From assembly GCA_030454085.1 (NCBI GenBank), contig JAKDJD010000003.1, forward strand, positions 1 through 64,000: a stretch of 64,000 nucleotides of DNA, given 5' to 3'. The notes beneath the pieces are model-generated. The model saw only the letters and a list, made by a program, of their open reading frames with translations. It did no database searches and had not been told where the DNA came from. The position numbers and the translations under genes are program-made. Below, one piece after another: positions 56,586-64,000 of this stretch. How positions within the stretch are numbered: the stretch's first letter is position 1; every line of letters begins with the position of its first letter. The stretch comes from Kocuria sp. Lineage in GTDB: Bacteria > Actinomycetota > Actinomycetes > Actinomycetales > Micrococcaceae.

Positions 56586-57421
56586 TGCGAGGCAAACGCG
56601 GTCGTCCGGAGACACCGGCGTCCGGGGACTCGATGCCAACGCCGCGTGGGCCCCACACACCCGTCGTCGAGGTGCGGTCCGTCAGCTATGCGATCGGCTC
56701 CAAGACCCTGATCGACGACGTAGCATTCGATCTGCTTCCCGGCACGGTCACCGCTCTGGTCGGGCCCAACGGGGCCGGCAAGTCGACCATGCTCGGGCTG
56801 CTCGCGGGCGACTTCGTGCCCCAGCACGGCCAGGTTCTGGTCGGCGGGCGCGCCCCCGGACAGTGGCGCCCTCTCGAACTGGCCCGCGAACGGTCCGTGA
56901 TGCTCCAGCAGCAGACCACCCATTTCGGATTCAGCGTTGAGGAAGCCGTGGCCATGGGGCGTCTCCCGCACGACGTCGACGAGGAAAGAGACCGGGACAT
57001 CGTCGAATCGGCTCTCGAGGAGTCCGATGTCGCGCGACTGAGACGACGGGACGTCACAACCCTCTCCGGCGGTGAATCGGCGAGAGTCGCCTACGCACGA
57101 ACGGTCACCCAGACCACACCGATCGTGCTCCTGGACGAGCCGACCGCCGCACTCGACCTCCAGAACCAGGAAGCTCTGCTCCGATCGACCCAGCGTCTGG
57201 CCGAGAACGGTGCCGCCGTGGTCGTGGTCCTTCACGACCTCAACCAGGCGGCACGATATGCGACCCGCGTGCTCATGTTTTCCCGGAGTCGATTGGTGGC
57301 CGACGGGGCACCCCCGGAGGTCCTCACCCCGGAACGGATCGAGGCCGTCTACGGGCAGAAAGTCCATCTCTTGGAGCATCCCCAGACGGGGGCCCCGATC
57401 CTGGTGCCGGTGCACGACTGA
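56582..57421 (+). CDS. ABC importer ATPase, HmuV-like
   Basis: A 279-residue ATPase for the binding protein and permease just upstream. Walker A GPNGAGKST (about residue 60), signature LSGGESARV (Glu in place of Gln, common in this group), Walker B VLLDEPTAALD and H-loop VVVLHDLNQAARYA are present. QWRPLELARERSVMLQQQ and AVAMGRLPH resemble HmuV. The first 25 residues are a polar extension; MPTPRGPHTP is a possible internal start. It overlaps the permease gene by four bases. Confidence 0.92.
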   Translation: MMRGKRGRPETPASGDSMPTPRGPHTPVVEVRSVSYAIGSKTLIDDVAFDLLPGTVTALVGPNGAGKSTMLGLLAGDFVPQHGQVLVGGRAPGQWRPLELARERSVMLQQQTTHFGFSVEEAVAMGRLPHDVDEERDRDIVESALEESDVARLRRRDVTTLSGGESARVAYARTVTQTTPIVLLDEPTAALDLQNQEALLRSTQRLAENGAAVVVVLHDLNQAARYATRVLMFSRSRLVADGAPPEVLTPERIEAVYGQKVHLLEHPQTGAPILVPVHD

Positions 57422-57481
57422 CCGGTAGGCCCGCGCCCCGGCGTTCGCCGCACGCATCCACTGACACGAAGGAAGGAAACC

Positions 57482-59164
57482 ATGACCCAAACCGCCCTGA
57501 ACGGCCGAACGAGCCTGGCCGAATATCCAGGGATTCCCGAAGAGTTCGCGGCGAAGTACCGCGCGGCCGGCTACTGGATCGACGAGACCTTCCAGGATTT
57601 CCTCCTGGACCGGTGCGCCCGATTCGCGGACCGGACCGCGCTCGTCGCCCGCTCGTCACGGGACCCGGAAACGGGCAGCCTGGCGACTCGGCGCTGGACC
57701 TACGCTCACTTGGAGGACGAAGCCAGGCGTTCGGCCCGAACGCTCCGGGACGTCGGCGTCGCGCCGGGCGACCGCGTGATCCTGCAACTGCCGAACACCG
57801 CCGAGTACATGGCCTACCTCTGCGGGGCGTTCCTGTTGGGAGCGCTGCCCGTCTTCGCCCTGCCCAAGCACCGGGCGAGCGAGCTGGGCCACTTCGCCCG
57901 AAAGACCGACGCGGCGGCCCACATCGTCTGCCAGGGGGCCGAAGGATTCGACTACCTCGGTCTCTACCGGGAGTACGCCGACGGCATGCGGACCGAAGGC
58001 CTCCAACCCCCGGTCCTGATCGAGGCGAGCGGGCAGGAGACGGAGAGCCAGGACGGCGTCGTCGCCATCCCGGACCGTCCGGAACCCTTGCTCGACCTGC
58101 CACGACCCGTGCGCAACCGAGGGGCCGAACGGCTGAGCGAGAACGTCGCGTTCCTCCAGCTGTCCGGAGGGACCACCGGAATGTCCAAACTGATTCCCCG
58201 AACCCACGCGGACTACCTCTACTCGGTCAGGGCCTCGGACCCGATCTGCGGTGTGGACCGCGAGACCAGAATGCTCGTGGTCCTGCCCGCCGCACACAAT
58301 TTCACGATGAGCTCTCCGGGGATCCTCGGGGTGCTGCACGAGGGAGGCAGCCTCGTGTTCGCGGCGGATCCGAGCCCGCAGACCGCGTTCTCCCTCATCG
58401 AGCAGGAACGGGTCACGATGGCATCCCTGGTCCCGCCCCTGCTGCAGGCGTGGATTCTCTCGGCCCAGAGGAGGTTCCCGGACCTTTCGAGCCTCACGAC
58501 GATTCAGGTCGGCGGGGCCAAGCTCGCCCCGAGCGTGGCCGAAAAGGTCGGCCCGGTCCTCGGCGCTCGGCTCCAACAGGTCTTCGGGATGGCGGAGGGA
58601 CTGGTCAACTACACGAGGGACACCGACCCGGAGGAACTCGTCGTTCGGACACAGGGACTGCCCATCAGCCCCGACGACGAGCTGCTGGTCGTCGACGACG
58701 ACGACCGTCCCGTGGCCGAGGGCGAAACCGGTCACCTCCTGACCCGTGGCCCCTACACGATCCGCGGCTACTACCTCGAGGACAAGGCCAACCGCTTCGG
58801 TTTCACCCAGGACGGGTATTACCGAACCGGTGACATCGTCCGGTTGCATCCCACGGGGCACGTCGAGGTCACCGGGCGGTCGAAGGACCAGATCAATCGG
58901 GCCGGAGAAAAGATCGCGGTGGACGAGATCGAGGACGTGGCCCTGAGCGCCGACGGCGTGGCCGATGCCGTCGTCGTCGGGATACCCGACGACGACCTCG
59001 GAGAACGCGTCGGCCTGGTGGTCCTGCCCCGGGACGATGCCGACTTCGGCCCGGACCCGAGAACCTGGTTCCGCGCGTGGTTCCGGGAACGGGGGATCGC
59101 GGAATTCAAGATCCCGGAACGCGTCGAGATTCGTCGGGACCTACCCCTCACCTCTGCCGCCTAG
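57482..59164 (+). CDS. entE: 2,3-dihydroxybenzoate-AMP ligase, C-terminus truncated
   Basis: A 560-residue adenylating enzyme that activates DHB and loads the aryl carrier. Present: A3 LSGGTTGMSKLIPRTH (about 227), aryl-acid pocket HNFTMSSPG (about 270), GGAKLAPS, GMAEGLVNYTRDTD, A7 YRTGD (about 446) and A8 GRSKDQINRAGEKI. The protein ends ERVEIRRDLPLTSAA, exactly where EntE/DhbE continue with a VGKVDKK-type A10 motif. The catalytic lysine (K517 in GrsA numbering) and about 20 residues are therefore missing, and no other frame supplies them. A C10 run and a 38-bp palindrome follow. SD GAAGGAAGG precedes the ATG. Confidence 0.92.
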   Translation: MTQTALNGRTSLAEYPGIPEEFAAKYRAAGYWIDETFQDFLLDRCARFADRTALVARSSRDPETGSLATRRWTYAHLEDEARRSARTLRDVGVAPGDRVILQLPNTAEYMAYLCGAFLLGALPVFALPKHRASELGHFARKTDAAAHIVCQGAEGFDYLGLYREYADGMRTEGLQPPVLIEASGQETESQDGVVAIPDRPEPLLDLPRPVRNRGAERLSENVAFLQLSGGTTGMSKLIPRTHADYLYSVRASDPICGVDRETRMLVVLPAAHNFTMSSPGILGVLHEGGSLVFAADPSPQTAFSLIEQERVTMASLVPPLLQAWILSAQRRFPDLSSLTTIQVGGAKLAPSVAEKVGPVLGARLQQVFGMAEGLVNYTRDTDPEELVVRTQGLPISPDDELLVVDDDDRPVAEGETGHLLTRGPYTIRGYYLEDKANRFGFTQDGYYRTGDIVRLHPTGHVEVTGRSKDQINRAGEKIAVDEIEDVALSADGVADAVVVGIPDDDLGERVGLVVLPRDDADFGPDPRTWFRAWFRERGIAEFKIPERVEIRRDLPLTSAA

Positions 59165-59226
59165 CTCTCCCGCGCCCCCCCCCCGCCCGCGCGGTGGTTG
59201 GACGGCGCCGCGTGCCGGCCGTCATC

Positions 59227-59264
59227 CCTCCGGCCGTCCAACCGGCCGGTTGGACGGCCGGAGG
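59227..59264. repeat. perfect 38-bp palindrome between entE and the aryl carrier gene
   Basis: CCTCCGGCCGTCCAACCGG (59227-59245) is followed immediately by its exact reverse complement (59246-59264), with no loop. Part of the arm (GCCGGAGG) is repeated again near 59275. A run of ten C (59175-59184) lies just upstream. As RNA it forms a very stable hairpin inside the operon; it may lower downstream expression or mark an insertion or deletion that removed the entE 3' end. Confidence 0.9.
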
Positions 59265-59376
59265 ATCCGGTTCCGCCGGAGGCACCGGACCAAGAACCAA
59301 ACCATTGCCGTCGCGGCGCTCCACCGTCACGGCGCCCCTCATCATTGCCTGGTCATCACCGCACAAGGAGAAAAAC

Positions 59377-59610
59377 ATGATCGACGATTCGACACTCAAG
59401 TCAGTCCTGGCGCCGCACTTGCGCGAGGAGGGTGCCTTGGACAAGGCATTCCATGACCCCACGGCCAACTTGTTCGACCTGGGTATGGATTCCATCTCGG
59501 CATTCGCGCTCCTGGACGACCTCCAGGATCACGGGGTGAGTCTGGAATTCACCGAGTTGATCGCTGACCCCAGCGTCGGATTCCTCCGCGAAGCGTCGGA
59601 AAGGGCCTAG
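59377..59610 (+). CDS. free-standing aryl carrier protein
   Basis: A 77-residue carrier protein with the phosphopantetheine site in NLFDLGMDSISAFALL (Ser of LGMDSI). It starts with an ATG 6 nt after AAGGAG. In enterobacteria this domain is the C-terminus of EntB; here it is separate and placed between EntE and EntF, its two partners. EntE would load DHB on it and the EntF condensation domain would take it up. A PPTase gene is not in the window. Confidence 0.92.
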   Translation: MIDDSTLKSVLAPHLREEGALDKAFHDPTANLFDLGMDSISAFALLDDLQDHGVSLEFTELIADPSVGFLREASERA

Positions 59611-59615
59611 TCATC

Positions 59616-62600
59616 GTGGACCGGAACGACCCTCCCTGGTACCCGCTCACGGACGCGGCGCGTGGAATAGGCTTCGCGACCCGACTCGACCCGGACAATC
59701 CTTGCTACAACACCGCCGAATGCGTCGAATTCACCGAGCCGGTGGACGCGGAGGCGCTTCGGTCCGCGCTCAGGACCGTGTACGCGGAGAACGAGGGCTT
59801 CCGGGTCGAACTGGATCAACGCGGCAGCGAGCTCGGTTGGCGCCCGCTCGACATCGACGAATTCCTCCGTCGTGTCACCGTGGGACGCAGCATCGGACTC
59901 GAGGCCACGCCCGACGAGGCGCGGCGGACGGTGCTCGATTGGTGCGCGGAAACGGTCGGCACGGCCCTCGACGTCGAGCGGGGCCGCACCGTGGATTCCG
60001 CGATCATCGAGTGCGGCGGCCGCCAATGGTTCTACCACTGTTTCCACCACCTGGTCGCCGACGGATTCGCCGCATTCGATGCCCTACGTCGGGTGGGACA
60101 GGTCTACGGGCGGATTCTCGAGGGCGAGGCCCCCGAGCCGGCTCACAGGCCGGGGCTCGCGGAGCTCCGGGCCCAGGACGCCGCCGACGCCGAGCGTCGC
60201 ACCGCGGATCTCGAGGCCTGGTCGGAGCGTCTCGAGCACGAGGACACACCGACGGATTACTCCCTCGCGCAACGCGAGGCGGCGCCGTCGGCCACGGCCC
60301 ACCGTGTTGTCCTGCCGGTCGACGTGAGTCTCCAGGAGGCGATCGTCGAGGTCGCCCGCGGCGCGGAGGCGCAATGGCCGACGGGCGTGGTGGCCGCCGT
60401 CGGCTCGTACCTCTCCCGAGCCCTTGGCCTGCCCCAGGCGAGTTTCGGCGTTCCCCAGATGAATCGGGCCCTGGCCGGTGGCCCTCGAGTCGCAGCCCGC
60501 ACGGGATGCACCGCGGTGAATGTGTTGCCCATCCACGTCTCCGCCCTCACGCGCCCCCAGGACCAAGTGCGGCAGGTCCGAGACCAGATGGTGTTCAACC
60601 ACGAGCATGCTCTGGCCCGCCAGGAGGATCTGGAAAGGCAGGCTGCGCGTCGAGGCGGTCGGCCCTTCGGGGCCCAGATCAACGTGGTTCCCTTCGACGC
60701 CGTCCTGCGATTCGGCCCGTGCCGGGCTCAGGTCCACAACGTGTCCGCGGGCCCGGTTCCCGACATGACGGTGTGCCTGAGAGGCATGCCCGGTCGGGGC
60801 CACGACCTCAGCCTCGAACTGACCGCCAACCCTGACTTGTATTCCCCGGAGGAAACAGAGCGGCACGCGCATCGAATCCTGCGATGGATGCATTCGTGGG
60901 CCGAGGCAGCAAGCACGAAAACTCCGACCGCGGAGCTCGACCAGGCACTTCCCGAGGAAATCGACCGTATCCGCGGCCTGTCCGCCACGGAGCACGAGGT
61001 CGAGGCGCGAACGCTCCTCGAACGGTTCGAGGAGCAGGCCGAACGCACCCCGGAGGCACTTGCCCTCCGCGAGGGACCTGCATACGGTGCCGCGGATCGT
61101 TTCGGGGGCGGGGCCAGAACCTACGCCGAACTCGTCCGCGCGGCCCGTGACGTCGCGGAGGGGCTCTCTGCCGCCGGCGTGGCCCGGGGCGACGTCGTCG
61201 GTCTCCGGGTCGAGCGCGGCGTCGAACAGTTCGAGCTCCTCTACGGCCTGTTGTACGCCGGGGCCGTGTACCTGCCGATCAACCCGACCCTCCCCGTCGG
61301 TCGCGTCGCGGCCATGCTCGAGGACGCCGAGTGCTCGACACTGATCAGCGGAACGGGTCTGGCGGTGCCGGACTTCTCCGAGGTCGCGACCGAGACCGAC
61401 GCTCCGGCCCAGACCGCGCCTGTCCGCCTCCTGGAAGCCCGAGAGATCTTCCGACTGGGACGCGAGGCGGAGTCACGAACCCCCTCCGAGGCTTTTCCGG
61501 GTCGTCGAACCCGTCCGGACGATCTGGCCTATGTCCAGTTCACGTCCGGATCGACCGGACGTCCCAAGGGCGTGCCGACCACCCACCGGGCCCTGGACAA
61601 CAGGTTGCGGTGGCAACAGCACCTGATTCCGATCGATGGGTCCGACCGGATCGCTCACAAGACGGCGATTTCCTTCGATGTCCACGTGTGGGAGCTGTAC
61701 TGGCCGCTTCAGGAGGGCGCCTGCGTCGTGATCGCGGCCCCCGGAGGCCACAAGGATCCCGAGTACTTGGCTCGGCTCCTTCGGGACGAGGCAGTCACGG
61801 GCCTGCATTTCGTGCCGACGATGCTCTCGGCGTTCATCTCGACCCCTTCCGTCCGCGCACTCCTGGGAGCCGAACGAGTCGCGCTCCGCCGCATCGTGTG
61901 CAGCGGTGAGGCGTTGACCAGGGAACAGGTTCGAGGAACCTTCGACCTCTTGGGCGTCCGTCCCCTGAATCTGTACGGCCCGACCGAGGCCGCGATCGAC
62001 GTTACGGCCTGGGACACGGAAACGGACCCCGACGCCGCCGTCGTGCCCATCGGGCGCCCGGCCTGGAATACCGGGTGCCACGTCGTCGATCCGACGGGCC
62101 ACCTGTGTCCACCAGGTATACCGGGTGAGCTGTGTCTGTCGGGTGTCCAGGTCATGTCCGGATACCTCAATCGACCGGACGCCGACGCCGCTGCCCTGGA
62201 CACGATTCCCCTGAGCAGCGGTCGCCGCCAGCCCGGATCTCCCGACGCGTCCTCGTCCGGGCCGGAGACACTCCGGGTGTACCGCACCGGCGATCTGGCC
62301 GTGTGGAGGGAGGACGGCGTCCTGGAGTACAGGGGGCGCCGGGACCACCAGATCAAGATCCGGGGCCAGCGTCTCGAACTGGGGGAAGTGGAAGCGGTCC
62401 TTGCCGACGTCGAGGGCGTCCATGCCGCCGTCGTTCTGGTCAAGAGCATCGGCGGGCAACAGACGCTGGCGGCCTTCATCGAAGGCGACTCCGAACGCGG
62501 CGATGAGGTTCTGGCCGTGGCCAAGCATCATGCTGGCGCCGTGCTGCCCGAGTACATGGTTCCCGCGCTGTGGTCGCGTGTGGACAGCATGCCCGTGACC

Positions 62601-63680
62601 ACTAACGGCAAGGCGGACCGAAGGGCACTGGATGCGATGGAACTGGTCCTGCCGGACCAGGGAGGCGTGCCCCGATCCCTGAGGGAACAGACGGTCTGCA
62701 CGATCTTCGCCGACGTCCTCGACGTGCCGTCGATCGGCCCGGACACGGACTTCTTCTCGGCCGGGGGAGCATCGCTGAGCGCCCTCGAGCTGGGGATTCG
62801 CGTCGAAGAGCAATTCGGAACGCCCTGTTCCCTCGCGAAGGTCTTTGCCCATCCCACGCCCAGGTCCCTGGCCGAGGCCCTCGAGGACGACGACGCGGGC
62901 GAGCTCGAACCGGCCCTGCGGCTGCGCAACGGGCAGGACCCGCAGGCGACGCCGGTCGTGTTCCTCCCTCCCGCGGGGGGTCTCGGGTGGTGCTACGCCT
63001 CGTTCCTGAAGTATCTCGATCCGTCATCGTCCGTCTGGACCCTTCAGGCCAGGCAGTTCTCGGACCCGTCGTCGCCATGGCCCGAGACCTTGGAAGAGCT
63101 CGCGGAGGATTACGCCGCGTCCCTGTCCGCAATCGCGCCGCAGGGGTGCATCCTGGCCGGTTGGTCCGTGGGCGGGATCGCGGCCGTCGACGTCGCCGCG
63201 CGGGCCTCACGGGACGGCGTGGACGTCGAGAAGGTCGTGCTGTTGGACGCTTACCCGCCGTCCTACTGGCGGGGCCGCCCGGAGCCGACCGAATCCGATC
63301 TGTGGATCGCACTGATGCGCATGGGTGGGATAGAGCCACGGGAGGTGCCCGGCGATTTGGCCGGGACCGTCGCAGCGCTCAGGGAGCATGGCTCTCCGTT
63401 GGCCAACCTGGACGACACATCGTTGCGCACGTGCATCACGTCGGTGTGGAAGGCGATGGGCTACACGAGGGGCCGTGATACCCAGGCATTCGCCGGCAGG
63501 CTGATCCTGTGCTCGGCGCAAGACAGCCTGGAGGCCGGCGCCGATCCCACCGCGTGGTTGCCGTGGTGCGACGAACTGGAGACCCACGTCGTCGAGGGCG
63601 ACCATGCCGCGGTTCTCCGAGGAGCAAATGCCGAGAGCGTCGCGCAATGTCTGGTCCCGGACGCGGCGGTCCGCGTATGA
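59616..63680 (+). CDS. entF: EntF-type nonribosomal peptide synthetase (C-A-T-TE)
   Basis: A 1354-residue single-module NRPS. Condensation domain with HHLVADG (about 144); adenylation domain with FTSGSTGRPKG (about 642) and pocket residues read from SFDVHVWELY, LHFVPTML, VCSGEAL and LYGPTEAAIDVTAW, close to the serine code DVWHVSLVDK (one Ile for Val); carrier Ser in FFSAGGASLSALEL (about 1053); thioesterase GWSVGG (about 1184) with late His in EGDHAAVL. It joins DHB to serine and the TE cyclises three units to enterobactin. GTG start 5 bp after the carrier gene. No MbtH-like gene is visible nearby. Confidence 0.96.
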   Translation: MDRNDPPWYPLTDAARGIGFATRLDPDNPCYNTAECVEFTEPVDAEALRSALRTVYAENEGFRVELDQRGSELGWRPLDIDEFLRRVTVGRSIGLEATPDEARRTVLDWCAETVGTALDVERGRTVDSAIIECGGRQWFYHCFHHLVADGFAAFDALRRVGQVYGRILEGEAPEPAHRPGLAELRAQDAADAERRTADLEAWSERLEHEDTPTDYSLAQREAAPSATAHRVVLPVDVSLQEAIVEVARGAEAQWPTGVVAAVGSYLSRALGLPQASFGVPQMNRALAGGPRVAARTGCTAVNVLPIHVSALTRPQDQVRQVRDQMVFNHEHALARQEDLERQAARRGGRPFGAQINVVPFDAVLRFGPCRAQVHNVSAGPVPDMTVCLRGMPGRGHDLSLELTANPDLYSPEETERHAHRILRWMHSWAEAASTKTPTAELDQALPEEIDRIRGLSATEHEVEARTLLERFEEQAERTPEALALREGPAYGAADRFGGGARTYAELVRAARDVAEGLSAAGVARGDVVGLRVERGVEQFELLYGLLYAGAVYLPINPTLPVGRVAAMLEDAECSTLISGTGLAVPDFSEVATETDAPAQTAPVRLLEAREIFRLGREAESRTPSEAFPGRRTRPDDLAYVQFTSGSTGRPKGVPTTHRALDNRLRWQQHLIPIDGSDRIAHKTAISFDVHVWELYWPLQEGACVVIAAPGGHKDPEYLARLLRDEAVTGLHFVPTMLSAFISTPSVRALLGAERVALRRIVCSGEALTREQVRGTFDLLGVRPLNLYGPTEAAIDVTAWDTETDPDAAVVPIGRPAWNTGCHVVDPTGHLCPPGIPGELCLSGVQVMSGYLNRPDADAAALDTIPLSSGRRQPGSPDASSSGPETLRVYRTGDLAVWREDGVLEYRGRRDHQIKIRGQRLELGEVEAVLADVEGVHAAVVLVKSIGGQQTLAAFIEGDSERGDEVLAVAKHHAGAVLPEYMVPALWSRVDSMPVTTNGKADRRALDAMELVLPDQGGVPRSLREQTVCTIFADVLDVPSIGPDTDFFSAGGASLSALELGIRVEEQFGTPCSLAKVFAHPTPRSLAEALEDDDAGELEPALRLRNGQDPQATPVVFLPPAGGLGWCYASFLKYLDPSSSVWTLQARQFSDPSSPWPETLEELAEDYAASLSAIAPQGCILAGWSVGGIAAVDVAARASRDGVDVEKVVLLDAYPPSYWRGRPEPTESDLWIALMRMGGIEPREVPGDLAGTVAALREHGSPLANLDDTSLRTCITSVWKAMGYTRGRDTQAFAGRLILCSAQDSLEAGADPTAWLPWCDELETHVVEGDHAAVLRGANAESVAQCLVPDAAVRV

Positions 63681-63700
63681 CCCCTGCGCGAGGTGGCAGT

Positions 63701-63755
63701 GAGGTGGCAGTGTTGTGCAGCTTCCGGCGTGAAATCTGCACAACGTTGCCACCTC
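63701..63755. terminator. long hairpin after entF with tandem 11-bp repeat
   Basis: 63701-63720 pairs with 63736-63755 at 18 of 20 positions around a 15-nt loop. Upstream, AGGTGGCAGTG is repeated twice in tandem (63691-63701 and 63702-63712). It sits between convergent genes and probably ends the siderophore operon. Confidence 0.65.
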
Positions 63756-63780
63756 GCGGCGGGTGCGTGCGGGGCGGGAG

Positions 63781-64000
63781 CTAGTTCCCGCCCAGCCCGA
63801 GCGCGGTGACGAGTGCGGCGATGACTTCATCCGCCGCAGCCTCTTCGTAGCCCCGCGTGCACACGGCCAAGTAGCGGCAATTCTCGGAGCCGGGGTCCCC
63901 GATGAACGCGACGTCGTGCCGGTACCCCGGAACTTCACCGGATTTCGACCCCCACCGGATGCCCGTGGCGAGCGATCTCCCGATAGGGGGAACCGTCTGT
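63781..64000 (-). CDS. beta-lactamase-like serine hydrolase, 3' end only (partial)
   Basis: The last 72 codons of a minus-strand gene whose 5' part lies beyond the window. The visible part, IRWGSKSGEVPGYRHDVAFI and then CRYLAVCTRGYEEAAADEVI, has the K-S/T-G motif (SKSG) of class A beta-lactamase and related serine hydrolases, the C-terminal strand and the last helix. Stop TAG at 63781-63783. Whether it is a true beta-lactamase or another DD-peptidase-like hydrolase cannot be told without the SxxK and SDN motifs. Confidence 0.75.
   Translation of the reverse strand, partial: QTVPPIGRSLATGIRWGSKSGEVPGYRHDVAFIGDPGSENCRYLAVCTRGYEEAAADEVIAALVTALGLGGN

Noticed and set aside
59165..59376. Recovery of the EntE A10 motif in another frame by a simple indel at the C10 run
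   Set aside because: All three forward frames were read to the aryl carrier start and none contains a GKxxK-type motif.
1..64000. tRNA or rRNA genes
   Set aside because: No cloverleaf with a GTTCRA-type T-loop and matching acceptor stem was found by reading, though a covariance search would be decisive.

Overview
The window is chromosomal DNA of a high-GC Gram-positive bacterium. The gene order rpsB-tsf-pyrH-frr-cdsA, rip1/rseP-proS-rimP-nusA-ylxR-infB-rbfA-truB-ribF and rpsO-pnp-M16 peptidase, the frequent GTG/TTG starts, DivIVA-like proteins and an acyl-free catechol siderophore locus all point to an actinobacterium, most likely Micrococcales and probably Micrococcaceae. The genus cannot be fixed from the sequence alone. 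No tRNA, rRNA, CRISPR array, insertion sequence or prophage was seen.

Layout. 1-1000: window edge with a small HTH-like protein and a secreted M23-family protein, both on the minus strand. 1.0-6.3 kb: translation and lipid block (structured rpsB leader, rpsB, tsf, pyrH, frr, cdsA, DivIVA-domain protein). 6.4-13.1 kb: accessory block with an ABC exporter, a secreted GH18 protein, pobA, and a divergent permease plus PrpF-like tautomerase gene broken by an in-frame TGA. 13.2-29.5 kb: site-2 protease, GNAT, proS, TSUP permease, rimP, nusA, ylxR, infB, rbfA, truB, three small membrane proteins and ribF. 29.6-36.8 kb: mixed block with aldo/keto reductase, mtnN-luxS, an XRE regulator divergent from a solitary DNA methyltransferase with paired operator-like inverted repeats between them, tam, an aminotransferase and an AAG-type glycosylase. 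37-41.3 kb: rpsO, pnp and an M16 peptidase. 41.3-45.1 kb: DUF3870, DUF819 permease, dipeptide epimerase and secreted NlpC/P60 endopeptidase, read as a murein-peptide use cluster.

45.2-63.7 kb is the most striking region: a bidirectional catecholate siderophore locus. The minus-strand operon esterase-entB-entA-entC makes 2,3-dihydroxybenzoate and supplies a Fes/IroD-type esterase. The plus-strand operon encodes an IroB-like C-glucosyltransferase, an IroC-like fused ABC exporter, a binding protein, permease and ATPase resembling the haem importer HmuTUV, then EntE, a free-standing aryl carrier protein and an EntF-type NRPS (C-A-T-TE, serine-like code). Together this is an almost complete salmochelin (C-glucosylated enterobactin) system in a bacterium without an outer membrane. 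A candidate DtxR/IdeR-type iron box lies upstream of iroB. EntE as sequenced stops just before the A10 lysine motif, and a perfect 38-bp palindrome follows it. The window ends in a truncated beta-lactamase-like hydrolase on the minus strand.
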